The notes: generated by a model not told the origin, from the letters alone. A stretch of 64,000 nt of DNA from Hydractinia symbiolongicarpus (GCF_029227915.1 NC_079876.1:30539828-30603827), one strand, 5' to 3'. Positions 1 through 12,285 are shown, numbered from the stretch's first letter. A program made the numbers and translations.

Positions 1-1082
1 AAAACGATATGCATGTTCATCTAAAGAGTTTTAGCGAAAAAAATGGCAAGGTTTAAAGCTTGCAAAGAGAAAAGTACCAACCCAGCGCTACAAAAGCCTT
101 AGGAGGCTGTGGCCTGAGAAACAAGATTTGCAATTAAAAAAAAACAACGTTCTAGCGAGTTGAAAAGCATTCTCTGTCATGAAGTCCCTCATATTGATCA
201 TGTTGACAAATATTTTGCTGATCTAGGCTGTTATAACCCCGCAGTTTTATTATTTACAATAAATGGTTAAGTATGCTTGGGAAGTAGATTGTAAATGATA
301 TTGTTTTTATATTTATGGAATACAGTGTAATTAATGTCTTTTGTGGGATAACACAACTCAGGTGAGTATTCTTTTTATAATTTTCTTACATGTTTGTTTC
401 TTGACGTTGTGTTGTCTGGTGATGAAAGATTTCTCTTTATAAAACAAACATTATTTCTCATTGGACATATTATTGAAAGAACGTCTACAGGACGAGCTAG
501 CTTATTAAGTTAAAATGCCATCTTTTAAAATGTTCTTTAAAGAGAAGCAGTGTCCACCTGTCTGAATTACTTAAATTTAGGTAAAATTTCACGTAGATTA
601 AAATAATCACTCTCCATTGAACAGCCAAGTCTGGATGAACGTGATGACTCGTGACATAGTACGCATGCGTAAGACGCTACAATGGAGAACCCGCAACATA
701 AGGAATCTCTTAAAAACTTGGACTAAAAGTTTGGAAAGGAATGTAAGGCTTTAATGAGGAAAAACTTTAAAAAAGATATTGGTTAATTTTAAAAATTAAT
801 GTACAGGAAAAAACTTGCAGCTAATTTATTTTGCAGATAACATCGTTTTAAAAATGCTAGTCGCGCTTCTTACATGCAGAACAACCCATATTACGGCTGA
901 GACCTGAAATTTTAGAAAAACTAAATCGTGATCCACTGTGAGTGAGCATGGAAAATTTCAAAATTCGAGCGTTTTTATATTGGAAGTGAGTTTTGACTGC
1001 TTTTGGACGATCTTGTGACTTTTTTTCTTGTACTTTAAGTCTCAAGGAAATGATACCATAATTTGCGTATTAAGAAATCTCT

Positions 1083-1180
1083 TAAGTAATAGCCGCATTC
1101 CGTCTGTCTGTTTGTGCGTGGAAAAAAATATCTTACAAAATACGAAATGCGATATGACGGGCAAAATTATGAATTAAAAA
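1083..1180 (+). repeat. Dispersed repeat, copy 1
   Basis: The stretch beginning AATAGCCGCATTCCGTCTG closely matches 16891-16990 (AATAGCCGTATTCCGTCTG), and both continue into a shared 'ATGCGATAT' block and a GACGGG(C/T)AAA block. Two copies 16 kb apart in non-coding DNA indicate a dispersed repeat, probably the edge of a transposable element. Its family cannot be named from this. Confidence 0.5.
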
Positions 1181-1384
1181 AGCGTTTGTTTTTTGACCAA
1201 TCACGGACCCCGATTTTGATAAACAGTCAAGCAGTAGCTACGTTTCTCACGACTCCAACATGCTGACGAAGAAATATGAAACAATCTAAGCAGTGTTACT
1301 ACAGCCATTTTGAAAGCTGTGACCTTGAAGTTGGTGAGTCTGTTGGTGAGTCAGCTATGCACGCCTAAATATCAACGGAGCGTC

Positions 1385-1419
1385 AAAAGCCACCTAGCTA
1401 GTTTAGCTAGGTGGCTTTT
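1385..1419. repeat. Perfect short hairpin followed by T-run
   Basis: Fifteen-base arms AAAAGCCACCTAGCT and AGCTAGGTGGCTTTT flank a 5-base loop and are followed by a short T-run. In a eukaryote this is not a bacterial-type terminator; it may be a fragment of a foldback element. No function is claimed. Confidence 0.6.
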
Positions 1420-3297
1420 TTATTATTTAGTTTAATACGACCTAATTTTTTTATTCTTTACGACCCTTACGAGCAAAATATTAGCTTGTAAGAAAACCTG
1501 ACATAACAACTTCAGTTGCACTTAAAATGAAACGTAAGTACGTACGTGGTGCGTAAAACTTTTAGTAAGAGAATGAATGAACATTCTTCCTTACTTACGC
1601 TCTTATTATGACTTATAACAAAAAGTACATGTTTTAGAGCTACTTAATAATGTCATAACGTTTTGCTTTGAGCTTCTAAATTTTGGAGTATTTTAAGCTC
1701 TCCGAAACGTCCATTTCTGACATACACCGTGGTCTTTCTAAATAATGCACCCTGCGTTGGATAGCACATTTCAAAACAGTTTTGAGTCGCAGCTTAAATA
1801 TATGCTGAAGTATAGTATGCTTTAAATATGAAGAAATAAAATGATTTGAAGAAAAAGTTGTGAACTTATTATGAATTTCAAAACTTGGTATAAAGAAGCA
1901 AAGAAGTTAACATTTAGCTATAGTTTTTTTTCTATAAACACAACAAAGTTTACGAGCGAGCTAGTAAAAATGTCCGCCAATATGAAACAACCCAGCGAAA
2001 ATATATATATTTCATGCTTTTTCTCGTTGCTATATGGTAAATTAATCAGACAAAACTCTCGTTGCAAAGTACCATCCAAACAAAATCCATGCTAAAAACC
2101 TTGTTGAAGTGTTTTCATGAGTAAAATAAGTTGCGAACATTCTCTCTATGTGGGATCATATTCAATATAAATTTGTACCACGTGACAAAATGAAAACAAG
2201 CTATTATTACTGTGATGATGTGATTAAAAATGTCACCGGAGCTCATGTTAAACTGAAAATTGAGCACTGTATTCACCTACAACCCTCGGAACACGCCTAT
2301 TTTAAACCGTACTGTGTAAACACAGATGGAACTTAGAACTTAACAGAAACCATGCAAATCTTCGCTTTAAAACATGGAATTGGAAGAATATAGTTATGAC
2401 TTAATTTTAGTTCCTCTTGGATGTTATGCTACCCAAAAAATCTTTGGTGTTTATTAACAGCCATCTTACCCTGTGAAAGTTCTTCTTTATTAAGTTTGCA
2501 TGCACAAACTTTTATGTATGCCCATTCTTCTCAAAATGAAGTCAAAATAACTACGTCATACGGAAATTGTTCTATAGCTAGGCAACGAGGTAGCTAGATA
2601 GCTAGGTAGTTAGGTAGCTAGCTACAGTCACCCACAGAAAATATGACTCCCCCCCCCCACTCTCTCTCCCTTCTCTATCATCCAATCTTAAAAAATGGCG
2701 GAATTAGGTAGCACAAAAAACTGTCTCAAAACATTCACTTAAAATGCTGCCATAAGAGAATTATTTGAGACCTAAATTGGAAGTTTTAATAAAAAGAGTT
2801 TAATAACTTTTAAAAAAAGAGCAATATCCTAGGTATATAACTTCAATTTCTTTCTTGAAAGATCTCATTTCGTTCCCAGCTAGCTTAGCACCAGCTTAAA
2901 AAACAAAAGGTCAATTTATAAGTGAAGGTTTTATTAAGAAGTGATTGGATTGACACCATAACTCTGTGCGACGATAATCTTTGATAAACGAGAACCGCAC
3001 AAACAAGCAGCTGGATTCTTCGCAACTGATTTGCTATTCCCGTAATTCCCAAAATTTTGCAATGCATTATGGTAGTTGTACTTATCGCCGTAAATTAAAT
3101 GTAACCAAATATGGTTATGCAGTTATGGATATTAAAGAAAATAACGAAGATAATCCACTAAATTCTACAACTATAAATAATATACACAGTATTTTTAAGT
3201 ATTCTACAGCTGCAAGTATCACTGGAACTTCTAGTTTTGTTTCTTTCTACCTTTACCAGATGTACCAAATGTTAACACAACCGACTGTGGGTCAAAC

Positions 3298-4241
3298 AAG
3301 TGTGAATGGGGGATAACATGCCGTGTCCCTCACTGTTTTAACAATATAAAACGAAACAAAAATCTTAGTTCTCACATCATTTCTTAAGACAAGACCTTGA
3401 GGAGGCAGTGGCGAGCTTAGATGAGCAGAAAAAACTTCAAGCAAAAAAGCTCACATAGAGTTTGCTCAACCCACTTTGTAGGGGGTAGAAAGACATACAT
3501 GAATGAAGTGCCAACTATTGTTCCAAAGACTGCATTGCACGTCCCCCAAAAACCAAGAATCACTCGTACTAGTCTTGGACTTCAACAGGAAGTATTTTCA
3601 CCTATTCGACCAACAAAGGAACAAGAAAATTCACATGAAGATGAACCGACATTAGGAGAGCAACATCCCATATAAAATAACGCGCTTTAAATTATGAGCA
3701 ACCAAAAAAGACTGTTGTAGAGACAATGCCAAAGAGTTTTAAATGTTTGTATCCAAATACAAGAGTAGTAATAGACTGTACGGAAATATTTACAGAAATG
3801 CCTAGGTCATATCGTATGCAATCGGCAACATTTTCCAACTATAAACATCGCTACACAACAAAGGCAATAGTTGAAATAGCTCCAAGTGGAGTATTTTTCT
3901 TCTATTTCTATGCTGGCGAATCAAGTGACAGATAACTAAGCACTGCACCATTATCGACTTATTAGAACATGAAGACGATTTGATGGCCGGTAGAGGTTTC
4001 GATATACAAGACTTGTTACCAGAAGGCGTTACGTTAAATATACCACCATTCCTTGAAAACAAAAAGAATAGCATCAATACGTGACCATGTCGAAAGAGCA
4101 GTAAAGCGAATAAAAAATAACCGAATTATGTACAACACATTTCAATTATCGATTGTAGCTTAGTTGAATAAAATCTGGGAAATTTGTTGCGACTTAATAA
4201 ACGTTTTATCGCCTTATATAGCACAAGGCTTGAACAATTAA
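3298..4241 (+). pseudogene. Decayed THAP / DDE_Tnp_4 transposase (ISL2EU/Harbinger-like)
   Basis: Reading the plus strand with frame changes gives a THAP zinc finger (Cys-x4-Cys in 'CRVPHCFNN', then Cys-x2-His in 'HRVCSTHF', about 3325-3500). It is followed by a linker and, from about 3726, a DDE_Tnp_4-type core with 'VIDCTEIF', 'FSNYKHR' and a degraded 'GESSDR'. The frame then shifts and continues as weak similarity with 'MAGRGFDIQDLL' to about 4241. Stops or shifts after 'SHIIS', after the THAP domain and after 'SSDR' make it inactive. The N-terminal THAP and the downstream minus-strand SWIM fragment (4440-4790) match the two-gene layout of ISL2EU-type DNA transposons. The superfamily name comes from family knowledge and the inactivation is seen directly. 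A generic Harbinger element is the alternative. Confidence 0.75.
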
Positions 4242-4439
4242 ACGTAATGTGTATAACTATGAAATACATATTTCATGCTGTTTTGGTCTTTAGTAGATGT
4301 AGGCATCAAACAGTAATCACGCTAGCCGGCGAGAATCGGCCTCTTTCTTGATTTGGTACAATCTTTTTTTAAATTAGCTTTCTGAAATATTAATTCAGAA
4401 AATAGTATGGTTTTATTATTTAAAGCCTCCCTAGAAACA

Positions 4440-4790
4440 TGTTATTTGTAAAGAACATGGGTGCAAGTTTTATCATGTAGAACTTCTTTTAGATCAAGTT
4501 TCTTATAGTCTTCCGGCTGGTATAAAGTTGCAGCTACATGATTACAACAGCAGCCTACACTACAATTACATTTGCATGTTGCATAAAAAATCTCTCCAGT
4601 GCTTTAGGTAAGTCTACATATACATCATATTTGGCTCTTTCCATAGAAGCAGCTACGTAGCACTTCACAATAAAAACATTTTTTTTTAAATCGGGTTCAA
4701 CACAAACTCCCTTCACATAATTTTCTTTTAACAATTGATATCCCAAAATTTTACTTGAGGGCACCTCTACCACAATTTTCAATAGCTATA
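4440..4790 (-). pseudogene. SWIM zinc-finger fragment of YqaJ-type transposon protein
   Basis: On the minus strand, a frame with residues such as 'VFIVKCYVAASMERAKYDV' runs into 'CKCNCSVGCCCNHVAATLYQ', a SWIM finger (CxC ... CxH). It stops at about 4441. The same SWIM context sits before a YqaJ nuclease domain in the better preserved element at 39.0-45.6 kb. Here no YqaJ domain follows, so only a fragment remains. It faces the decayed transposase at 3298-4241 in convergent orientation, as in the second element, so both probably belong to one dead transposon. No in-frame initiator or complete reading frame remains. Confidence 0.65.
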
Positions 4791-4800
4791 GTTCCATTGA

Positions 4801-7100
4801 CACAGCAGGCAGCAAAGATAGATCTTTATTTATAGCCTCTTAGTTTTTGCCTTTTTTTTCTCCTGCAACAAGTTCTTTTGTAGAAAGCTTACGGAAGGCA
4901 AGTCTGAACCCTTTGCTAGAGCATTGTGAGGCACGATTTAGGTGTAGGACGCAATACCTTGATGTCTAAGTAATCCCATTGTCCCTTCAACCAGAAATCT
5001 GACGAAGCGACATTGACTCTTACTCCAATACTTTGCTGGTTGAGACTTGCAACTCTTCACCTGTGATCTTCTGTAGAACCGGCTTTACAGCTCTCGAATA
5101 ACACGATAGCATCCTGGATTTTGTGCCTTCGGGCGATAAAACCACCTTTTGGTTCTTTTAGGCCATCCCAGAATGATTGTTTGTCAAGCAGTAATCCGTA
5201 TTTCTGTATCAGAAGCGTTGTGAGTCAATTAAAGGCTATCTTTTTAATACTAACTTCTAAGCAACATGCTGCAAAATTGTAAGATATCTTTCCATTAAAG
5301 CTACCTAGTTTTCTTCTTTTACATTTTTTTTGCTATTTAAATTTCGAGCCTCTTTTGCCAGTAATGTTTCGACAGCTCGATCATAAATACAGCACCTTTC
5401 GCACCACCTGACACGAGAGATGTTGCACGACATATGTTGCAGAGATCTTTTTAAATTGACAACAATCGATCGGCAACTAACAAACACAATTTTAATGGAA
5501 ACAAAGAAACTTCAAAATTTTAGCTGTAGATAACCGAGCTTCCCAAATATTCTGAAATATCATAAACTGTGAGGCACAATTGGAAAATTAAGAAATATCT
5601 AACATATGGGATTATCACCTGCGTTTTTCAATCATAGCTAACTGTTTAATCTACAGTCGATACAACTGAATAAGATTTGCATTCAATAACCTAGAGAAAA
5701 ATGACGCCAAGTCCTACTCAGATACTGTGTCTTTGAAGGGAGCGTGTAAACAATATTAAGACAATGATAAAAAGAGACAAATAATGCGTTATGTGCTGCA
5801 CAAGGTATATAAAAGCGAAATGTCGTCCAAATCAGACATAAGTATTTTCGTCACTTTGAGCAAACAAAACAAGGTTCTGTAGAAGGAGCTTTCATATAAT
5901 CATTTTTTATACTAAGTTGTGGTTGTTTAGGCGTGGTTGAATTTCAAAGAATTGCACAAGCTTGAGTAAGAGGGAAATTTCCTTAGTCGTATGGTTTTCT
6001 TATCCCAATTTGATTTGAAGGCCCTAATGAATCCAAAATATTCTGCTTACATCGTACCTCCATTATCTCGGACATTCGCTAAGCTTTACCTCCAATATCT
6101 CGGACATTCGTTAAATCGTACCGATATCTAGGACATGCGCTAAGCCGTAACATTTTTACTCGGTCTCTGTAGCGGAAAAACCTTATGTAATTCAGACATT
6201 CTGAAAACCGTATGTCAAATGATTCGAATTGAAAATCGCATTCTGGCGGATTTTATTAAAATCAACAATCCTGAGAGCGTTTATCCTTAGTAATAATGTC
6301 ACGCAGCGAAAAGAAACGCTTAATTATGAACAAAAAATCTTCTATATAATCCACTTTAAAGAAAGTCCGAGTTATCCAAACTAAAGTCGGACGAATATCG
6401 CGTCCTCCTTGAGGGTCTAAATTAACGGGATTTTACTGTAAACCATATTCTGTTACGTTTAAAGTCATTATCTCACATTTGATGACTTTTTCCATCACAG
6501 TGAAACAGTACACATAAAATACAAAGAAACTGATTGGCAAAAACATTTTGTGCTACTTCCGCTTTCTCATGTTGATTTTTTAAAAAGTGAAGAATTTTAT
6601 TGTCAGAAATTTCTGCAGAAAGAAAATTTTGGTTATTTGCTGATTTTCCAAAAATTCACTAAAATAAAAAATTCCACGACAGTACGCAAAATTATCTATC
6701 AGCGAAAATGTATTAAAAAAAAACAAAAAAAGATTCAATGGCAAAAATAAAATATTTTATTTGAATGTTTTCTCGGTGTAGCCAAAAATTGTCAATATTT
6801 TCCTGGGGGTTCATTGTATTTACGCACGATTGTAGATTGAATGCCACTTTCCACTAGTAAGTATTGGATATTAAAATAGCTGTTTCAGAAAAGTCAGCCA
6901 AAAGCATCCACGATAATATAATACTCAAAATATCGTTAGTATATTATATAACACAAAAGTTACTTCAACACAGTGACGCATCCTGGCTAAAAAAATGTGT
7001 TCTAGTTATAAAAAACGTTCTTATTACCATTTTAAGCCAAAAGTAATCTTTCATTACACTTGCGCAAGATTATTACTTAACTCACGAAATAGAACTTGAG
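4801..7100. other. Non-coding stretch with transposon-terminus fragments
   Basis: No gene is supported. About 4960-5240 contains broken minus-strand frames that may be remnants of the same dead transposon. Around 6055-6150 the motif 'ATCTCGGACATTCG' is repeated, and 6417-6438 reads (reverse complement) CAGTAAAATCCCGTTAATTT. Both look like termini of pogo/Tigger-like miniature elements, but no clean pair of ends could be defined. A TATA-type promoter candidate is listed separately. Confidence 0.45.
5806..5835 (+). promoter_or_regulatory. Candidate TATA promoter
   Basis: GGTATATAAAAGCG is a strong TATA-box match and is followed about 25 bp downstream by TCAGACAT, an initiator-like sequence. 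The only ATG immediately downstream opens a 20-codon frame. Whether this drives a non-coding exon, a distant gene or nothing cannot be told. Confidence 0.3.
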
Positions 7101-7109
7101 TAGGTTAGT

Positions 7110-7357
7110 AAGTAACGGGCAGTTTAACGTCCTTTTTGATTCCATCCTAACGGCTGGCTCTTTCTTCCCTCTGTAACTATGTATTACCGCAGAGATGCAT
7201 AAAGCATTGCTTGCCTATCACCCTTACCTTAACGGTTAGTAGCCAAATGGCTCAAAATAAGCTGACAACACTACATTTGCAGTATGCCGGAGTGAGAACT
7301 CGAACCTAAAACCTTATGATGACAAGCCAAATGTGCTACCACTATACCATCTCCGCA
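7110..7357 (-). mobile_element. tRNA-derived SINE
   Basis: On the minus strand, 7357 downward carries a tRNA-like head with an A box TGGTATAGTGG (7339-7349) and a B box GGTTCGAGTTC (7296-7306) at normal spacing. About 200 bp of non-tRNA body follow, including GGACGTTAAACTGCCC near 7117-7132. The acceptor-stem halves do not pair well and the body is long, so this is a SINE rather than a working tRNA gene. It lies in the 3' flank of the five-repeat TSR gene and is absent from the paralogous block. Confidence 0.55.
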
Positions 7358-7867
7358 TATGTATGTTATGCGTATATATCAAGATACACTGTTAAAAATA
7401 ATACAACTATATATGTTACTTCTACTCATAAGAAGTAGAGCATTCTCTTTCAGTGAAGAAGGTCTTGGGTTTAAACCTCGAGTTAATCATGCTAGGGAGT
7501 ATAAAAGTTTGAATTTATCCTTTCTGAATAATGTTCGGCACAATAATAGGCCAATAATACCAAAGATGGTTGTCTAGTTAATTGATTGCTGTGCTGGCAC
7601 AGTTTTCGTAGGTCAAAGTGCTTTAAGAGCATTAGGACGCCTTTCGCAGAACTTTTGATGATAGCAATAGGAACTAAAATGGCTATACTGGGTAAATAAT
7701 TCTGAATATTAATAATAAAAATATTCCAAGAAAAAAAGGCAACATGCTGACAATACAGTGTGCTAAAAGACTTTTGTGCCTTTAATTTAAAAGTATGTTA
7801 GTATACGGAATAACAAAGTTTGCTTATTTTAAAAAAAGTGTGAAACAGGTTTATGACAACCACAGTT

Positions 7868-9944
7868 TTAGAAAAACGGATGTCTAGGACAGCAGATAGC
7901 GCGTGTCACGTATTTCCCACGATAAATCCTCGGAACAGAAAGAGAATTAGCGGCTTTACATCTGCAAACACACTTGCGAAAATTGATCATGGTAGCACGA
8001 GTGCAATTTTTGTAACATACACATCTGTCGACGTAATGAGTCCTGCGTGGACAGCTAGAGCTAACAGGGCGTCGACCGACTCGTTGCTGAAGATAACAAT
8101 AATTCAAGATTGGTTTGAAGGTTGGTTTTAATGTGTAACATCGGTTTCTTCTTGGACATTTGTAAGTGAATTGACATCTTCGTCCGGATCTTCCTATTGG
8201 ACATTTGCAATATCCTTTTGCGGCATCACATGATATTCCTGCAACGCAGTTGCATCGGCTGGCACAGTTATGACCATATCTTCCTTTAGGACATACCGAT
8301 TGACATCTGGTACCCTGAAATTTTTTTGAAATGTTAGATCTAAGAAATGTGCGAAATTTAAATTAAATTAAAATCAAATGAATTGTTAAAAATAAGGACT
8401 TTTCTAACATTTCCCGTTTACGAAGAATTCTATTGTTTAACAAATAAATGTATTGGTGTAAAAGGGAGTGCATTAGTTTTCGAAGAAGGGTAATGGTTTA
8501 CGAAGAAGCGTATTGATTTATGAACGACATTTTCGGCTTACGAATTTATTTCAATTATTATTTGCTTTATTTTCTATTTGTTACTTGTTTCCAGATGAGC
8601 TTATTGGTTTACGGAGTAGTGCACTGTTTTTCGAAAGGGCTTGATGACTTATGGAAGTGTGTATGGGTTTAGTGATGATGTTTAGTACTACGACATTACA
8701 TTTTTTTCCAGTTAGAGACACGGCAAGCATTTGAAGTGTCGCTATCAAAATCGTAAAGATTTATTTTGTTAAAAAAAAAAAAAAAATTGCACACACTAAA
8801 GCTAAACAACCAATAAACAAACCGCTCGTCCTGAATTGCATCTACATCGACCTGATCTGACATCACAGTAACCTGCTTTTGTTGTACAACTAAAACAAAC
8901 GTGAAAAAAATCAACTTCTTATTATTACATAAAACTAAAATATAAAAAGGCCATATCTACAATCTTATTTTTATCGACGAAACAAGCATAGAATAAACAC
9001 TAAAGAACACGAAAGCAACGTGCTGTGCAATGTTTAACATGCAGCAAACTGAAAAAAAGCAACGCAAAAAAATAAGAAGGAGTATACCTTCCTGAACATG
9101 TTCCAATCTGATTATGTAATGGCGGACAAGCTGTACCACCACAAACTGGTTGAGAAACTATCCGCAATGTCCTTTTTCTTTGGTTTAAACAATTACAAGC
9201 TGTCCATGCTCCCCATGAACTGACGCAGTTTCTTCTGCGGGATGAAACACATGCACCAGACTGGCTATGCAAAGGTGGACAAGCTGCACCACCGCAAGCA
9301 GGATGGGAAACAATCCTTAACGTTCTTGTTCTTCGGTTTGAGCAAGTGCAAGCAGACCATGATCCCCATGAAGTGACGCAGTTTCTTTTGCGTGTTCCAA
9401 AACATGTACCAGTCTGTGTACGTTGTGTTGGACAAGCTGTCCCACCACATGCAGGGTTTGTAACAATTCGCAACGTTCTTACTCGTCTGTTCGAACAGCT
9501 ACAGGCGGACCATGCTCCCCATGAACTGATGCAGTTTCTTCTGTGGGGTGAAACACATGTACCAGACTGACTATGCAATCGGGGACAAGCAGCACCACCG
9601 CAAGCAGGATGGGAAACAATCCTTAACGTTCTTGTTCTTCGATTTGCGCAAGTACAAGCAGACCATGCTCCCCATGAAGTGACACAATTTCGTCTGTGGG
9701 GTGAAATACATGAACCTGTCTGAGTGGTCAATGCCGGACAAGCAGCACCCCCACAAACAGGGTGGGCAACAATCCTTAACGTTCTTGTTCTTCGGTTCGC
9801 GCAAGTACAAGCAGACCATGCTCCCCATGAAGTGACGCAATTTCTTCTGTTGCAACTTCTGCGTCTTCTGCGACGTCTCCAGCAATCTGTCTGCACTATC
9901 ACAGCTACCACCAGAAGCAAAAAGAGAAGCTTTGATGCAAACAT
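7868..9944 (-). CDS. Secreted TSR-EGF protein, five thrombospondin repeats (gene A)
   Basis: Three exons, 9944-9088, 8889-8823 and 8314-7868, join in phase at GT-AG introns to give 456 aa. Residues 1-21 form a signal peptide (MFASKLLFLLLVVAVIVQ), followed by seven arginines (23-29). Five tandem 51-residue thrombospondin type-1-like repeats start near 35, 86, 137, 188 and 239, each with WGxWxxC-x-C, RxRTLRI, CGGxACP and a closing Gly-x-Cys. They differ from the classical TSR in the CSxTCG region. Exon 2 and the start of exon 3 supply Cys-rich EGF-like modules ('CRCNSG' joined to 'GTRCQ', then 'CPKGRYGHNC'). The last ~80 residues form a Cys-rich tail ('CVCYKNC', 'ICCPRHPFF') that I cannot assign. 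All repeats sit in one exon, as expected for expansion by unequal exchange. Role unknown; secretion and extracellular matrix, mucus or capsule use are inferences. Confidence 0.85.
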
Positions 9945-10005
9945 TATGTGTTTTTTTCTTCGTCTTTCTGCCTTTACGTGTCCCTAGTCAATATCAATCA
10001 CTTCG

Positions 10006-10015
10006 CCTTTTATGC
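10006..10015 (-). promoter_or_regulatory. TATA-type box of TSR gene A
   Basis: On the minus strand GCATAAAAGG lies about 62 bp before the ATG at 9944, and 'ATTGATATTGACTAGGG' follows at the expected start-site distance. The same box, spacing and downstream sequence occur before gene B (16016-16025), although other flanking sequence has diverged. The spacing and conservation support a core promoter. Confidence 0.6.
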
Positions 10016-10140
10016 TGTTGTAAACAAAGACACGAAACTGAAATCTGATTAGCTTTCTAAAAACAGCGTCAGTGTTTTGTTTATAAAAAGCTGACACTGG
10101 ATTAAGTTTTTAATTAAATTTATCTTATCCACGTACTTTT

Positions 10141-11720
10141 GTTTGAGCAGCAATACGAGAGAAATGTCTATGAAATTAATTGTAGTTAGGCATGCAATTA
10201 TTTTGTTGCCCTGTGTGGTTGTCAGTTTGTAATCCAATCATTGGATCAAATCCAAACTTACCGCAGCGTTTTGAATAACGGCGCATTTCTCTTTTTATTC
10301 TAAAATACCTGTTTTTTCCATTGTATACAAAAGAACAACAAAGAATTGTGAACTTAATGTGAATAAAAAAGGCAATGGTCATTCGGCGACAAGGGTGTTT
10401 TCCACTTTCAGAAAATGTTTCACGAAGAAAAATAGGTCAAATTAGAGAAGTTTCTGCTGGTAATTTCCATTTCATAATATTGCGCATATTTTAATACTAA
10501 AAGTATACACACTTTGCGCAATTCTCACGAAATAGAATAGCCTGATGGCTAAATAATTTTGTACCTATTGTTTCTGCACACAACGCAAAGAAAAAGGTAA
10601 ACTTGATTCTATTTTTTTCCATTCACTTGATGTAAAGATTTTAAGTTACTTCCCGCGGAAAATTTTCTTAAGTGGAAAACAGCTTTTAAACTTCCTTGTT
10701 TTGATGTTTTAGCTACCTATAGACAACATACCAGAGATACTTCCTTTTTAGTAATTAGATAAAATAGCATAAGATATATCCTTTTCTTTTATAAAATCCT
10801 GTTTGACTTTCTCTGTTTATTGTGTTTAGCTGTCTGAGATTTATAGTGTTTGGTCAAAAGTGGAAATATGTAGCTACTTAACCACAACAATGTAGCTACG
10901 TAACCACAGCATTTTCAGACATTTTTTCAGATAATTATAATACATGGCTAAAAGTATATAGATTATTATGAGCATGGGAAGGTACGAGTTACTAGTTTGT
11001 TGTACTTTCTTATTAAATATTCGACTTTTGTCTAGAATTCCATAAAACCCAAGTATTACCAACCTTGATCCCTGGACCTGTTGTCTGTTTTTACATGTCA
11101 GAAGCGCCTGTGAGAGACAAAAAGCCCTGTGAACGAAGTTAAAATTTTACTAAAGTTATGGTAGAACAATGTACATAATATAATGCGTTTGATAGCCTGC
11201 ATTTTGAGTGTAATTGAATTCTTTTATCTTCAAGAAAAATTAACGATTTGCTCTTATCAATCAAAATGCTTTATAGAAAGTATAGCTAAGATGTTCTCCT
11301 TTTTTGATTTTTCTAGAAGTGAACTGAGATTGTGATTGTAGTGATAGCTTGCGTATACAAAGCTGATTTTACCTCACTTTAGACAAGGTAAAACTATTTT
11401 TGAGATGTCTGAAATAAAAATATTGTCGACGAAAGTGAAATCTTTTTATTTCACTTCCTCTTTTCTTGTGGTAAAAAAGGTGGTGCGCACGTTGTAATTA
11501 CAAAGTTAACATCTCTGGTTAAAGTTTTTGTATTTTTGTACTTACAAGAAGAAATTTTCTCCCAAAGATTTTCGATAAAATAAAAATCGAAAAAAATTAT
11601 CTATATTGAAGCTCAGGGAATTGTGTTATTTCAAATACTGTATTTATAGCAATACACATTTCCCGAATTAAATTTACTACGCCACTGTTTGTTTTTACTT
11701 GACAGGAAATGTATGGAATA
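10141..11720. other. Non-coding spacer between TSR paralogues
   Basis: AT-rich sequence upstream of gene A. I see no gene, RNA or clear repeat in it. Short open frames here lack domains and splice context. Confidence 0.5.
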
Positions 11721-11954
11721 CAGTCGATACTTGTTATCTCGACCACGGGACTGGTGAAAATGTCGAGATAACGAAAGTTCGAGATAGTGGATAGTCGAGA
11801 TAAGGAGCGTCGATCGTGAAAAAGGTCGTTATAAGGAAAGTTTGTCAATATCATGCACACATTAGAAAAATTATTTAAATTTTTAAACCTGATCAGGGAT
11901 GGACTATTAATCAAAAGAATCAATTATTACTATTCTCATGCTATATGTATTTAA

Positions 11955-12255
11955 TCATATGAAAAAATTCAAAATGCTACTTTGCTTTTTAGCAGATATA
12001 CTGTCCTTATTTAGGAAGGATTCTAAACACTGTAATAAAGAGCGCATGTCGTTGCCATTGCTGTTAAAAAGGGATATAGTTCTTAATGTTTCTATGGCAG
12101 CCTCAACCTCGATTTCCAATGGTTTTTCAATGGGTTCGTCATACATACTTAACAGCCACATCTTTATGTGTCACACCTTCCTTTTCCAACTCCTTTAGAG
12201 CTTTGCTTTTTTCAACGAAAGTTTTTACTTCGAGCTTACGCTTTATCCCAGACAT
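11955..12255 (-). pseudogene. pogo-like transposase remnant (N-term and C-term only)
   Basis: From ATG at 12255 the frame reads 'MSGIKRKLEVKTFVEKSKAL' and 'LEKEGVTHKDVAVKY', matching the Psq/CENP-B-type helix-turn-helix start of pogo transposases. It then hits a stop at 12139. The overlapping frame 12161-11955 has 'AIETLRTISLF', 'LLQCLESFL' and 'KKQSSILNFF', the usual C-terminal tail of the family. The DDE domain is absent, so a deletion has fused the ends and no transposase activity remains. Confidence 0.65.
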
Positions 12256-12285
12256 GATGTGTAAACGAAGAGAAAATTGTAAACA

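Larger units (their letters stand above)
1..3257. other. AT-rich non-coding stretch
   Basis: I see no supportable gene here. Open frames are at most about 110 codons, show no recognisable domain, and several begin only at non-ATG codons. The stretch holds a perfect hairpin (1385-1419), one copy of a dispersed repeat (about 1083-1180) and a short C-rich/CT-rich run near 2647-2672. The frame at 2981-3316 runs up to the decayed transposase and may include remnants of that element. Confidence 0.5.
6820..10140. repeat. Duplicated block A (TSR-EGF gene plus flanks)
   Basis: This block is paralogous to 13990-16160. Similarity covers not only the gene but also its downstream flank ('GATTGTAGATTGAATG' at about 6829 against 'GATTGTAGGTTGAAAG' at about 13997) and its upstream flank (shared 'TTTTATGCTGTTG' and 'CTGACACTGGATT' blocks). 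Block A is longer because of a SINE insertion near 7.1-7.36 kb, extra TSR units and a longer second intron region. Confidence 0.7.

Noticed and set aside
1385-1419. Rho-independent transcription terminator
   Set aside because: The hairpin plus T-run looks similar, but the DNA is eukaryotic and no gene ends there.
1871-2336. Two short plus-strand frames as genes
   Set aside because: No domain, no splice signals, low-complexity AT-rich composition.
7296-7357. A functional tRNA gene
   Set aside because: A and B boxes are good, but the acceptor stem and anticodon stem do not pair properly and a SINE body follows.
7853-8131. Plus-strand open frame over exon 3 of gene A (and 14380-14667 over gene B)
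   Set aside because: Antisense to a well-supported exon; no domain or splice context.
9346-9987. Plus-strand open frames over the TSR exon
   Set aside because: They are antisense shadows of the repeated TSR exon; stops are absent only because the coding strand is constrained.
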